64,000 nucleotides of DNA from JAAYPI01 sp963668615 (GTDB taxonomy: Bacteria > Bacteroidota > Bacteroidia > Bacteroidales > Paludibacteraceae): positions 1 to 64,000 of the forward strand of contig CAXXCL010000003.1 of assembly GCA_963668615.2 (NCBI GenBank). The letters run 5' to 3'. A program made the translations under genes and the position numbers. How positions within the stretch are numbered: the first letter of the stretch is position 1; every line of letters starts with the position of its first letter. A model generated the notes under the pieces. It was given only the letters and a program-made list of their open reading frames with translations. It was not told where the DNA came from and ran no database searches. This document shows positions 25,461 to 35,001 of this stretch, in pieces.

Positions 25461-27093
25461 ATTGCAACTCTTCTAATTTATTTAATATTTCAGAATCAAA
25501 CTTCTGACTTTGTATGAAAAGGTCTGATAGAATATGCTTGTGGTCTATTACTTTTGAATTAAATTCAGTTTGCGTAATATCAACGTATTCAATTTTAATT
25601 TCAAAATACTGACCAGCAGAAAAAGAAAAATTCTTTTCTTTGATATCCTCATAAGATACAGCTACTGCAAAACCCTCTTTTGATTCACGATTATGAAAAG
25701 TAGTGACAATCTCTTTTATATCTGTTTCGTTTAGTTTGGTTCGTTGGTTACCATCTTCTTTGACAGTAGTACCCAATTTAGAGGCATCAATAAACACCAC
25801 TTTCTCATCAGCATTGAGCTTGTCCAAAAATATTACTGACACATTGGTTCCCGTTGTAGCGAAAATATTACTCGGCATGGATACGACACCACGCAACATT
25901 TTCTCACTTACCATTCTTTCTCTAATTTTTTTTTCGATTCCGGTTGCAGCTGTAATAAATCCTGTTGGAACGACAACAGCAGCTTTTCCTTTAGCGGATA
26001 AAGAATTCATTATGTGTTGCAGAAAACACAAATAAATACTCATACTATCTTTTTTTGCTTTTGGAGAAGCAGGTACTCCTGCAAAAAATCGTGTATTCTG
26101 GTCGGCAAGTTTTGCTTGTGTGTCGGAAAAATCAAGTTTAAATGGCGGATTACTAACTATGTAATCAAATTGTTGTAATCTTCCGTCCTGTTTTTTGTGA
26201 TAAGGGGAAGCCAAGGTATCGCCCTGAATAACATTAGGAATAGAGTGTACAAGGTTATTTAATATCAGGTTCAACCGCAACATTTTACTTGATTTTTGGG
26301 ATATATCCTGACTGTAAATGGTACAACGGTCTTCGCCAATGGCATGTGCAATGGCCATTAACAGCGTACCCGAACCCGCCGAAGGATCGTAACACGAAAC
26401 ATCGGATATGTTTTCATCCTCTTTCACTAAGAGTTGAGCCATGATAGTGGCAACAGAATGAGGGGTGTAGTATTCGGCATATTTGCCACCTCCGTCTTTG
26501 TTGTAATCCTTAATGAGGTATTCAAAAATCGTAGAAAAGAAATCATATTTCTGTGTAAAAACCTGCTCAAAATTGAAATTCACCAAACGGGAAACCAATG
26601 CACGGGCAAATTCATCCCGCTTCATGGTATCGGGAATATGAACCGTTATATTTTCAAACAGGGTAAGCTTTGTTTCGCTTTCTGTTTTCATTGAAAATAT
26701 TTCAGCGTTATAATTGGCAATATCCACCATCGTAGCATCAAAGAGTGCAGAAAAATCACCTTTATGCTGTTGATTGTACATGTTACTGATAAAATGATCC
26801 CGTTTTAATTTGGGGCTATCAGCCGGTAAGAAAGAAAGTAAATCCTCATATTCTTCATTAGTGAAACCTTTTAATGCATCTTCCCATTTTTCAGCGGACT
26901 TTAAACGGCTATTATAAAGAGGTTCTTTCACCAATTTCACTTCGTAACCAAACTTGTCATTCAGAAACTTATAAAGAAAAATCTGGGTAATGATTTTATA
27001 TTCATTTCCATCATTACCGAGGCCATAAGACGCACACGTGGCCTTGAGATCGTCAATTAATTTTTTTGTTTGTATTTCTATGTTTGTTGTCAT
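25453..27093 (-). CDS. hsdM: type I restriction-modification DNA methyltransferase subunit
   Basis: 546 residues. The N-terminal HsdM helical domain (IEIQTKKLIDDLKATCASYG) leads into an N6-adenine methylase with motif I DPSAGSGTLLMAIAHAIG and the catalytic motif IV SNPPFKLDF. GKYAEYYTPHSVATIMAQLL is the family block before the SAM site. Together with HsdS it methylates the target adenines, and with HsdR it cleaves unmodified DNA. It begins 11 bp after hsdR and overlaps hsdS by 8 bp. All motifs are intact, so the methylase should be active. Confidence 0.95.
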   Translation of the reverse strand: MTTNIEIQTKKLIDDLKATCASYGLGNDGNEYKIITQIFLYKFLNDKFGYEVKLVKEPLYNSRLKSAEKWEDALKGFTNEEYEDLLSFLPADSPKLKRDHFISNMYNQQHKGDFSALFDATMVDIANYNAEIFSMKTESETKLTLFENITVHIPDTMKRDEFARALVSRLVNFNFEQVFTQKYDFFSTIFEYLIKDYNKDGGGKYAEYYTPHSVATIMAQLLVKEDENISDVSCYDPSAGSGTLLMAIAHAIGEDRCTIYSQDISQKSSKMLRLNLILNNLVHSIPNVIQGDTLASPYHKKQDGRLQQFDYIVSNPPFKLDFSDTQAKLADQNTRFFAGVPASPKAKKDSMSIYLCFLQHIMNSLSAKGKAAVVVPTGFITAATGIEKKIRERMVSEKMLRGVVSMPSNIFATTGTNVSVIFLDKLNADEKVVFIDASKLGTTVKEDGNQRTKLNETDIKEIVTTFHNRESKEGFAVAVSYEDIKEKNFSFSAGQYFEIKIEYVDITQTEFNSKVIDHKHILSDLFIQSQKFDSEILNKLEELQYE

Positions 27094-27104
27094 AATTCTG
27101 TTTA

Positions 27105-30100
27105 TTATTTGGCAAACCCGTAACTGCCGCTTGGCTCTGCCGCTAAATTGTATTGAGAACCGAGTAATTGTGAATCGTACCCGTTTTGTTGGTTGTGGTA
27201 TTGCAGCAGGTATTCACCGGCAATTTTTGTTGTAATGAATTGTTTTTCATCTACTGTAGCCCTGATATTGAGATTCAATAAGCCCACACTTATCAACTGC
27301 TTTACCGTTTGCTCGAAATAAGGGTCGTTTTTAAGCACGCCACTATTGAGCAGTACTTTTTCATCTACCGTGTGCTTGATTGAATTCAAAGTATCGCAAA
27401 CTTCCGATTCCCGCTTGGAAATAAGTCCACGTTCAACGATTCTTTTGTGTGCTCGTGCAAACTTTTCATCACTATTATACATCCGTTTCAACTGGTTATT
27501 ACGGCGATTTATCTCCCGAATCTTCTCCATTACGGAATCCATGTAGCCAATGCGCTCTTTAGCTTCGGCAGCCGAAGCCGGTTCAATATTCTTATCCTTA
27601 AAATACTCGCGAAAAGCCTGAGCTAACGTGATAAATTGTTCATCTTCCTGGTCGAAGTTATTATTAAACTCTCCCCATGTACGCTGCCATATTTCAGTAT
27701 AATCATCGCTCAGCATACGCAACTCTTCTTCTTTCACTTTATTGAATGAGAAAGTAATGGTTGCCATTGCCTCGTTAATTATTCCACTTATAGCATCCTG
27801 GTGTTGTAAAGACTGTTTAAGATTGACTGTGTCGAGTCGGTGAGAAACCTCGGCGTATAATTCATTGACTTTTGAAACGGCTAATTTTGCAAACTGTTCT
27901 TTAAGTTCGTCGTCTCCAAACGTTCGGACAACGTTTGCCAGACTCTTTGTTTGTTCGAGGGATTTCTTCAGAATTAACAAGGTTTCTCTATCATCAATTT
28001 CATTCAGTTGGCGTGAAAACTCTTCCGCATTTGAACAATCGTAGCCAAACAGGACTTCCTTAATGTCCTTCATTTGCTCAATGATTTCCTCGTTGTTTTC
28101 GAATAATCCGGAATAAGTATCAATATTTTCTTCTCCAACTTCTTTCTTTAATTCTTTGAGATAGGCTTCGTTGGTAGCATCGAAAGCGGCTTTTATATCT
28201 GCAAAGTCAACTATATAACCATATTTGAAGTTTTTATACGGGCGGTTTACCCGGGTAAGAGCCTGTAATAAATTATGGTCTCTCAACACTCGACCGAGAT
28301 ACATTTTTTTCAAACGAGGAGCATCAAAACCCGTTAATAACATATCATTCACAATCAGAATATCAATGGACGCTTTCTTCTTGTATTCTTCAATGTAACT
28401 TTTGCGAATTTCCTTGTTGTCTTCATCGTGTAGAATCAAAGCCCCTTTTAGGCTGTGTTGGTTTTGTTTGTCGTTAAAAAGCTTGAACATTACACGTGCT
28501 TGTTCGTTTGAGTCGCACACAATCATACCCGCAATGGAATGATCTCCAAAAAAGATTCGACTTTTCAAAAGATCTGCGACGATATAATCGAGTAACGCTT
28601 CAACATATCTGGGATCTGCTATAATTCGTTCTTTCTTAATATCGCTTCGCTTTAATTGGACTTCTTCTAAGACCTTTTCAATTTCCATGCGGTAATTACT
28701 TTCAATATCTTCCCGCATTAGTTTCAAGGTGTAACCGTCAGAGATTGACTGATTGTAATAATACGTATCAATATACTCTCCAAAAACTTTACATGAATTT
28801 TTCTCTTCACCGATTAATGGAGTACCGGTGAGTGCTATCTTGATTGCATTTCTATCCGAATCAAAAAGATTGGCAAGGAAACAACCATCAGGTTTATACC
28901 CTCGGTGTGCCTCATCCAAAAAGTAAATTCGTTGAAGATTAATTGCGTAATCTTCGATCTTGACCTTATGCTGGTCTTCTTTGAATTTTTGTATATTTAC
29001 TACAGTAATTTCTAATTTGCCCTGTTGATTGAAAATTGAGGTTTGAGAACGGAACTGAGCCGTCAGTTCCTCCCTATTGTTAACTGTGTTTACTGATAAT
29101 CCCCGTTCTTCGAATTCAATTTTAGCCTGTGTTAAAAGGTCTAATCTATCAACAATAAAATAGAACTTTGGGACTATTGGGTCAGGCAATGAGCTGTAAT
29201 AATCAGTCAGGTGTTTTACGTTGTAATAGGCTAAAGCTGTTTTCCCACTTCCCTGAGTATGCCAAATTATACCGGATCGGACACCATCAGATAGTTTTTG
29301 TTTAATGGCATAGGTTGCAAAAAGCTGCTGATACCTCATTATATGTTTTTGCAACTCTCTAACCTCAATGCCGTCAACTTCTCTCAGGGTATCCACATAC
29401 GCAATTGAATACCGCAAAATAAAAAGGAATCTCTCTTTGCTGAAAAGCGAAGTGATAGTCCGATTTGTGGGCGTGATCTCACTTTTATTTGTTTTGTATT
29501 CCGGCGTATGCTTAATAACAGAGGCATTGTTGTCTGTCAATATTTGATTTTCTATATCTTCCGAAATGTGTAAATATGGGAAATCTCTATAAAAATTGGT
29601 TTTATCCTTTTCATTGTTAGCCGTTTTTTCTCTGAAACAATTGAATACAGCCTTCTCTCTTGAATTGGTAGAATAAAACGCACCTTGTATTGGCACTATA
29701 GATTCTGTATCATATTCCATATTGTTTGAAAACAACAATATCTGAGAAAGATTTAAAAACCGTCTGAATTTTTTATTGCGAAAACGCTTGTTGATTCTAT
29801 CCCTTTCAGCCAACACACCTTCTTTGTTATTTGGCTTTTTGACTTCAATAAATGCCAACGGAAGACCATTAATAAACAGAGTAATATCAGGGCGAAATTC
29901 GTCTTCCCCGTTTTTACAGGTTAATTCTGTGGTGCAAGCGAAATCGTTATTTTCAATACAATCAAAATCAATTAGTTTAATGCCTGAATTGGCAGAAACA
30001 TAATTGTAGAATTCACGACCTAAATCATCGTTTGTCAGTGAAATTTTCAGTTTCTCGATAAAGTGATTAATCTCGGCATATTTCAGCAGTGGATTGAATT

Positions 30101-30260
30101 GTTGTAGTTTATTTTTAAATACATCGATAATTATATTAGTATCAGCATCACATAATGCATTTGCCGTTAATCGTTTCTCAGATAGATAACGATAACCCAG
30201 TTTACACAAGTGAACTAAAGCCGGTAGTTTAACACGTGAATCTTCACTGAATTCTTTCAT
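27105..30260 (-). CDS. hsdR: type I restriction endonuclease subunit
   Basis: 1051 residues, normal for HsdR. The N-terminal nuclease domain carries PDITLFINGLPLAFIEVKKP (D...E-x-K catalytic signature, about residues 123-142). The SF2 translocase motor has Walker A HTQGSGKTALAYYN, the Walker B-type box FLDEAHRGY and motif III ALTGTPLIGEE, followed by VNDMLLTGFDAPRL and ALTRVNRPYKNFKYGYIVDF. The long helical C-terminus binds the methylase core. It cleaves DNA after ATP-driven translocation. The gene is first of the hsdRMS run, 11 bp before hsdM. No stop or frame break is seen, so the restriction activity is probably intact. Confidence 0.95.
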   Translation of the reverse strand: MKEFSEDSRVKLPALVHLCKLGYRYLSEKRLTANALCDADTNIIIDVFKNKLQQFNPLLKYAEINHFIEKLKISLTNDDLGREFYNYVSANSGIKLIDFDCIENNDFACTTELTCKNGEDEFRPDITLFINGLPLAFIEVKKPNNKEGVLAERDRINKRFRNKKFRRFLNLSQILLFSNNMEYDTESIVPIQGAFYSTNSREKAVFNCFREKTANNEKDKTNFYRDFPYLHISEDIENQILTDNNASVIKHTPEYKTNKSEITPTNRTITSLFSKERFLFILRYSIAYVDTLREVDGIEVRELQKHIMRYQQLFATYAIKQKLSDGVRSGIIWHTQGSGKTALAYYNVKHLTDYYSSLPDPIVPKFYFIVDRLDLLTQAKIEFEERGLSVNTVNNREELTAQFRSQTSIFNQQGKLEITVVNIQKFKEDQHKVKIEDYAINLQRIYFLDEAHRGYKPDGCFLANLFDSDRNAIKIALTGTPLIGEEKNSCKVFGEYIDTYYYNQSISDGYTLKLMREDIESNYRMEIEKVLEEVQLKRSDIKKERIIADPRYVEALLDYIVADLLKSRIFFGDHSIAGMIVCDSNEQARVMFKLFNDKQNQHSLKGALILHDEDNKEIRKSYIEEYKKKASIDILIVNDMLLTGFDAPRLKKMYLGRVLRDHNLLQALTRVNRPYKNFKYGYIVDFADIKAAFDATNEAYLKELKKEVGEENIDTYSGLFENNEEIIEQMKDIKEVLFGYDCSNAEEFSRQLNEIDDRETLLILKKSLEQTKSLANVVRTFGDDELKEQFAKLAVSKVNELYAEVSHRLDTVNLKQSLQHQDAISGIINEAMATITFSFNKVKEEELRMLSDDYTEIWQRTWGEFNNNFDQEDEQFITLAQAFREYFKDKNIEPASAAEAKERIGYMDSVMEKIREINRRNNQLKRMYNSDEKFARAHKRIVERGLISKRESEVCDTLNSIKHTVDEKVLLNSGVLKNDPYFEQTVKQLISVGLLNLNIRATVDEKQFITTKIAGEYLLQYHNQQNGYDSQLLGSQYNLAAEPSGSYGFAK

Positions 30261-30341
30261 ATTCTTTTGGTGGTATTGTATTAATCTCTTTTCATTTTTC
30301 CTATCTCATTCCAATAAAAGAATGCTTCGATATTGGATTTT

Positions 30342-31466
30342 TTACAATAATTTTTTCAATGTTTCGGCATCGGGCAAAATGTCACGATATTGTTCCGGGA
30401 GTTGTGTAGCCAACTGATAGGTGGCTACTCCCATGGGTTTACTTGTGTCGCGAAAAGCAAATTCAACAATTTTTTTACTTTGCGATTTACAAAGAATAAT
30501 GCCAATGGAAGGATTCTCGTGCGGTAGTTTAACGTATTCGTCGAGCGCAGAAAGATAAAAATTGAGTTTTCCGGCATATTCGGGTTTAAACTCACCCCGT
30601 TTGAGTTCAATGGCTACCAGACATTGAATTCTGCGATTAAAGAACAGCAAGTCAATAAAGAATTCTTTCTCATCCACCTCTAAGCGGTACTGATTGCCCA
30701 TAAACGAAAAATCGTTTCCCAACGCCATAATAAACTTCTTGATATGAAGCACTATTTCGTTTTCAAGAACTCGTTCATCCAACTCATCAGGGTCTTCTAT
30801 ATTGATAAAGTCGAGCAGATATTCATCTTTGAAAGATTGCAGAGCTTTTCGCCGAAGGTCGTTGTTTGCTATAGTTGAATTGAAATTATTGGGGAGTTTT
30901 CCTTGCTTTGCAAATAAGTTCGATCTTAATTGATATTGCAATGCTCTATAGCTCCATGCCTCCATGGAACATTTGTTTATGTAGAAGAGCCTTTCTTCTG
31001 TTGAAGTTGTTTTTACAATTATCTCATAATGGTGTGAAAATCCTATGGATAGAAAATTATTCCAATCGAATGTCGGTAAATCGTCCGACAGTGTCGGACG
31101 ATTTGACAATAGCATATCCGTTTGAATTTCGTCCGTCGCCAGCGGACGAAATTCAAAATTCTGATTTTCAGTATTTTGAAAACATTTTTCCCATTCTTCA
31201 TAAAATTTCCTCATTCGCTTGATATTCACAGGAGAGAACCCACGCAGTCCGGGGAGTTCGTGTTGAAGTTTTGCAGAAATGGTTTCAACAGCATTTGTTC
31301 CCCAAAAATGGTTACGGCTATTTTCTGAAATGAACTTTCCGATACCGTAATAGAGTGAAAGCAACTCGCGGTTTACTAAAGTTGCTGCCCGATACCTGCT
31401 TTGAAGTATGGCATCTTTGATAGCCTGAATGGCGTGATTGAAATTTGTTTGGGTTTGTTGCTCCAT
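30342..31466 (-). CDS. YhcG-type PD-(D/E)XK nuclease (DUF1016)
   Basis: 374 residues. The N-terminal DUF1016 domain (AIQAIKDAILQSRYRAATLV, SLYYGIGKFISENSRNHFWG, LRGFSPVNIKRMRKFYEEW) is followed by the YhcG nuclease domain with FIDLLFFNRRI and VAIELKRGEF, giving the D...E-x-K site of the PD-(D/E)XK fold, and ending near GIILCKSQSKKIVEFAF. Such proteins are frequent inside or beside type I systems and other defence islands; the precise role is not established. It is on the same strand as hsdRMS, with its stop 81 bp before the hsdR start, and may head that transcript. Between the two domains (about residues 108-128) the sequence is low in complexity and may be a flexible linker. Confidence 0.9.
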   Translation of the reverse strand: MEQQTQTNFNHAIQAIKDAILQSRYRAATLVNRELLSLYYGIGKFISENSRNHFWGTNAVETISAKLQHELPGLRGFSPVNIKRMRKFYEEWEKCFQNTENQNFEFRPLATDEIQTDMLLSNRPTLSDDLPTFDWNNFLSIGFSHHYEIIVKTTSTEERLFYINKCSMEAWSYRALQYQLRSNLFAKQGKLPNNFNSTIANNDLRRKALQSFKDEYLLDFINIEDPDELDERVLENEIVLHIKKFIMALGNDFSFMGNQYRLEVDEKEFFIDLLFFNRRIQCLVAIELKRGEFKPEYAGKLNFYLSALDEYVKLPHENPSIGIILCKSQSKKIVEFAFRDTSKPMGVATYQLATQLPEQYRDILPDAETLKKLL

Positions 31467-31794
31467 AATTAGCTGTGTTTTACAAGCCCACAGAGGCTTT
31501 CAGTCATCTCTTTACTATCTGATTTTCTTTATAAAAACCAGATTCATTGCATTTTATTCATTATTTTCAGAGGATTGTTATATTCAGAACAAAAATAGAC
31601 AATTATTCACAAACAAAACGGACAAAAGAGAAAAGATTACAACATAAAAAGTGCAAAGAGAATATTTATTCTTGACAAGTTGTGTCAAAATGAAAAAGCA
31701 ACCCATATAAAACGCAATATACACGAAAGGCTAAATATACAGGACAATGTAAGCGAGGTATGGTGGGGGTATATAAGAAAGGAAAAATTAGGCT
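31467..31794. other. intergenic, no gene seen
   Basis: About 330 bases of A+T-rich sequence upstream of the YhcG gene. The minus strand has TATTTTTG at 31590-31597, a possible -7 box for the YhcG-hsd transcript, with no well-spaced -33 element. Nothing else is supported. Confidence 0.4.
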
Positions 31795-32021
31795 ATTATT
31801 AAAACCCTGCAAGCGAACGCAAAGTACCAGTTCTTTGTCATTTTGCAACATAGCAATAACCAGTCAGGCTTGATATATGGCATTCCCCAATAATCTTTTT
31901 AATTACCTGGCAGTTAACAATCTAGAACAACCTTTAAGGCAACTTTCATGTCATATCCACGTTTTTTACAAAGTTTTACACCTGCTTCAAAATTTCTTGT
32001 AATCTTTACCGTGTATTTCAC
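31795..32021 (-). pseudogene. YafQ/RelE-type toxin, degraded
   Basis: On the minus strand a GTG at 32021 opens the frame VKYTVKITRNFEAGVKLCKK, followed by RGYDMKVALKVVLDC, then a stop, LPGN, a stop, and KDYWGMPYIKPDWLLL. A frame change then leads to MLQNDKELVLCVRLQGF. These are the recognisable blocks of a YafQ-family mRNA interferase (start K-Y-T-V-K-x-T, K-R-G, L-x-G-N-Y-K, IKPDWLL-Y). Two in-frame stops, small insertions around WGMPYI, a missing stretch of about 20 residues and the frameshift near 31850 make it non-functional. The GTG overlaps the antitoxin stop by 4 bp, as in intact operons of this kind. Confidence 0.7.
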
Positions 32022-32168
32022 AATAGTTTTTTAACTATTTCGTCCACACTCTTATAGATATTTACCCTGCCGGCTTTTATATCTTCCTGCGATTTTTCAA
32101 AGCCTGTTTTTGTCGTTTTCTTTGTTTTATTCCCGATGTGGCTGTTTGCATCTTTCTTTGTTCGTCAT
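32018..32168 (-). pseudogene. antitoxin partner of the degraded YafQ-type toxin
   Basis: A minus-strand ATG at 32168 starts MTNKE and is followed after a one-base frame change (about 32150) by DANSHIGNKTKKTTKTGFEK, SQEDIKAGRVNIYKS and VDEIVKKLL. The C-terminal pattern (acidic, then a G-R-V-x-x-Y-x-S-V-D-E stretch) is typical of small antitoxins paired with YafQ/RelE toxins. The stop TGA overlaps the toxin GTG. The early frameshift indicates it is dead like the toxin; alternatively a start inside the second frame could make a short protein. Confidence 0.55.
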
Positions 32169-32251
32169 TTTGTGAAGAATTATTAGTTACAAAATCAGTT
32201 GTTTATAAAGTCAAAAATACAATTCAAACAACAACTCACCTTACAAAAATA

Positions 32252-32289
32252 AAAGTCCCCTGTGAGCAAAATTGCTTATAGGGGACTTT
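32252..32289 (-). terminator. hppA terminator
   Basis: AAAGTCCCC (32252-32260) pairs with GGGGACTTT (32281-32289), with an inner stem GAGCAA / TTGCTT. Read on the minus strand it ends in a T-rich stretch, 18 bp after the hppA stop. Confidence 0.75.
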
Positions 32290-32307
32290 GCAAAATAAAA
32301 TTAGTAT

Positions 32308-34761
32308 TTAGGATTTTTGTTCCGTTTTTTCACGAAGTGGAATTCTCATTTTATAGAAAGATCGCCAAACAAAAACCAAAGCTATTATTAAAAATACAAC
32401 CCCAATAAGGGCACTATAATCGGTTCCAAATCCATTGGCTGCGTCTATTTTCATTTCCAAGGCAATTTCAGTGGCTAATAATCCGAATAAAGTGGAAAAT
32501 TTAATAATCGGATTAAGCGAAACAGACGATGTATCTTTGAACGGGTCACCAACGGTATCACCAATAACAGCAGCCTCATGCAACGGTGTGTTTTTCTCAT
32601 TTAAATCAACCTCAACTACTTTTTTGGCATTATCCCAAGATCCGCCTGCATCAGCCATATAAATTGCTTGAAACAAACCAAAACAAGCAATAGAAACAAG
32701 ATAAGCAACAAAAAAATTACTATCGAAAAAAGCAAAACTAAGTGTAAACGAAATCAAGGCAATAAAAATGTTCCACATACCGGTTTGTGCATATTGCGTA
32801 CAAATTTTTACCACCTCTTTAGAGTCTTCCGTATTAGCTTCTGCGTTATCTAAATTGAATGTTCGTTTAATATACTCAACCGCACGATAAGCTCCCGTCG
32901 TAACTGCCTGCATGGAAGCTCCACTAAACCAGAATACAACAGCTCCGCCGCAAATTAATCCCAACAAAATAGGAGCAGAAGTAAGCGAAACATTCAACAT
33001 GCCGACTTTTTCCAGCAACAAAATAATGGAAAAAATCATGGTCGTTGATCCTACTACCGCAGTACCTATCAACACAGGTTTGGCAGTGGCCTTAAAAGTA
33101 TTACCCGCCCCATCGTTCGATTCGAGATAGTATTTACCTAATTCAAAATTAGGAGTAAAGCCATAATCTTTTTCAATTTCTTCTTTGATATTAGGAATTT
33201 GTTCAATTTGAGATAATTCGAAAATAGACTGAGCATTATCGGTTACCGGTCCATAACTATCCACAGCAATAGTAATCGGACCCATACACAAGAAGCCAAA
33301 AGCAACCAAACCGAAAGCAAAAATCGTTGCATGAGGACCGAGAACGGTTTCCAAATGTCCGAATACACTAATAAAATAGGCTCCTGCCATGAGGGCAACT
33401 ATTAACAACCCCGTCCAGAACGCTCCAAAATTACCGGAAACAATACCGGAAAGAATGTTCAAAGAAGGACCACCCTCCCTCGATGCTGTAACAATCTCTT
33501 TTACATGTGAAGAATGTGAACTGGTAAACAATTTTGTAAATTCAGGAATTAATACCGCTGCCAAAGTACCACAACTGATAATACCTGCCAATTTCCACCA
33601 AATGGTTGAATCTGCAGGACTGCCGGTAATTAAAGCCAAATCGCCCACCAACAAATCACTCATGAAAAAAGATGTCGAAATACTCAAAATAGCACCAATC
33701 CAAATCAAACGCATCAAAGGTTCTTCAAAATTAAATTTTTGCAACCCTTTATATTTTCGTTTCGAAATAGCCTGATTTATGAAATAGGAAATACCTGAAC
33801 ATAAATCCATTAAAAAACGCATACCAAAAATCCAAACAATCAACTTTGCTTGAATTTCAGGGTCTTTAACGGCAAGTGTAATAAAAGTTATCAAAGCAAC
33901 ACCCGTCACACCATATGTTTCAAAACCATCTGCTGTTGGTCCAACACTATCACCGGCATTATCACCAGTACAATCGGCAATGACACCCGGATTACGAGGG
34001 TCATCTTCTTTCACTTTAAAAACGACTTTCATTAAATCCGAACCGATGTCGGCAATTTTGGTAAAAATACCACCGGCAATACGAAGCACACTAGCTCCCA
34101 ATGATTCGCCAATGGCAAATCCAAGGAAACAAATACCAACAATATCTCGAGGAACAAACAAAAGAATAACCACCATCATCACTAATTCAAGCGAAATAAG
34201 GAAAAGTCCGACACTCATACCTGAACGCAATGGGATGTTTACTACGTCCCATGGCTTTCCACGTAGAGAAGCAAAAGCAGTACGAGAATTTGCATACGTA
34301 TTGATACGAATACCGTACCAAGCAACTGCGTAAGAACCGCCCATACCTATTACTGAAAAACAAAGTACAAACAACAGAGTACCGACACTTTTTCCCTGAA
34401 GTGCTAAAAAGTAGTAAGCCATGATAACTGCCACAAAAGCAAAAAGCATCAACAAAAACTTGCCTTGTTGCAATAAATAAGTCTTACACGTCTGATAGAT
34501 AGTTTCAGAAACTTTAAGCATGGAAATATGGGCTTTTTGTTTCTTAACCTGTGATCGTAACCACAAGCTGATACCCAATGTAAAACAGATAACCAACGCT
34601 CCGTAAAACAAAAAGTCCCAAGCTTTAATAATCTGTCCGAAAATGTGAAATTCACCGGCATGTAAATCCGGAATAGCAATGTCTGCCTCACTGGCAAACA
34701 TCTGAAAAGGTGTGATTAATGCCACGAAAAGTAGCACCATAACTTGTTTGAACTTTTTCAT
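32308..34761 (-). CDS. hppA: membrane-bound ion-pumping pyrophosphatase
   Basis: 817 residues with about 16 membrane segments; the N-terminus (MKKFKQVMVLLFVALITPF) may be a signal-like first helix. Catalytic loops are intact: the D-rich motif DCTGDNAGDSVGPTADGFET, then GNTFKATAKPVLIGT, GGSWDNAKKVVE, and near the end GDTVGDPFKDTSSVSLNP. It uses pyrophosphate hydrolysis to pump H+ and/or Na+ across the inner membrane. The Lys in GNTFKAT sits where K+-independent enzymes have Lys and K+-dependent ones have Ala, so a K+-independent enzyme is inferred. It has its own promoter and terminator and borders the accessory region on the right. Confidence 0.94.
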   Translation of the reverse strand: MKKFKQVMVLLFVALITPFQMFASEADIAIPDLHAGEFHIFGQIIKAWDFLFYGALVICFTLGISLWLRSQVKKQKAHISMLKVSETIYQTCKTYLLQQGKFLLMLFAFVAVIMAYYFLALQGKSVGTLLFVLCFSVIGMGGSYAVAWYGIRINTYANSRTAFASLRGKPWDVVNIPLRSGMSVGLFLISLELVMMVVILLFVPRDIVGICFLGFAIGESLGASVLRIAGGIFTKIADIGSDLMKVVFKVKEDDPRNPGVIADCTGDNAGDSVGPTADGFETYGVTGVALITFITLAVKDPEIQAKLIVWIFGMRFLMDLCSGISYFINQAISKRKYKGLQKFNFEEPLMRLIWIGAILSISTSFFMSDLLVGDLALITGSPADSTIWWKLAGIISCGTLAAVLIPEFTKLFTSSHSSHVKEIVTASREGGPSLNILSGIVSGNFGAFWTGLLIVALMAGAYFISVFGHLETVLGPHATIFAFGLVAFGFLCMGPITIAVDSYGPVTDNAQSIFELSQIEQIPNIKEEIEKDYGFTPNFELGKYYLESNDGAGNTFKATAKPVLIGTAVVGSTTMIFSIILLLEKVGMLNVSLTSAPILLGLICGGAVVFWFSGASMQAVTTGAYRAVEYIKRTFNLDNAEANTEDSKEVVKICTQYAQTGMWNIFIALISFTLSFAFFDSNFFVAYLVSIACFGLFQAIYMADAGGSWDNAKKVVEVDLNEKNTPLHEAAVIGDTVGDPFKDTSSVSLNPIIKFSTLFGLLATEIALEMKIDAANGFGTDYSALIGVVFLIIALVFVWRSFYKMRIPLREKTEQKS

Positions 34762-34804
34762 AATATTATTGATTAGTTACACAAAAAACGCAAAAAAAAT
34801 CTCT

Positions 34805-34835
34805 CAAAGTTAGTATTACTTTCTAAGGTTCTCAA
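34805..34835 (-). promoter_or_regulatory. hppA promoter
   Basis: On the minus strand TTG (34835-34833), 20 nt, TAACTTTG (34812-34805). The leader to the ATG is about 40 nt. Confidence 0.6.
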
Positions 34836-34968
34836 TTTTTTTTACGGGAAAATATTTCTTTTTTTTGTGTTTTAAAACATACCTTTTTACAAAATTGACA
34901 CGAAAAATCTATTTCTGTATATGCAATAAATTGGCTAAACGGAGAAGTTATAAATCGGAACTTTTTAC

Positions 34969-34976
34969 TACATTTG
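34969..34976 (+). promoter_or_regulatory. -7 box of the CAP-domain gene
   Basis: TACATTTG, matching TAnnTTTG, 25 bp before the ATG at 35002. No clear -33 element. Confidence 0.45.
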
Positions 34977-35001
34977 CGAATCAAAACAATATATCATTTG
35001 T

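Noticed and set aside
31666..31851. 61-codon minus-strand open frame
   Set aside because: Its first part is the frameshifted tail of the YafQ-type toxin remnant; the rest has no protein-like features and no start context.
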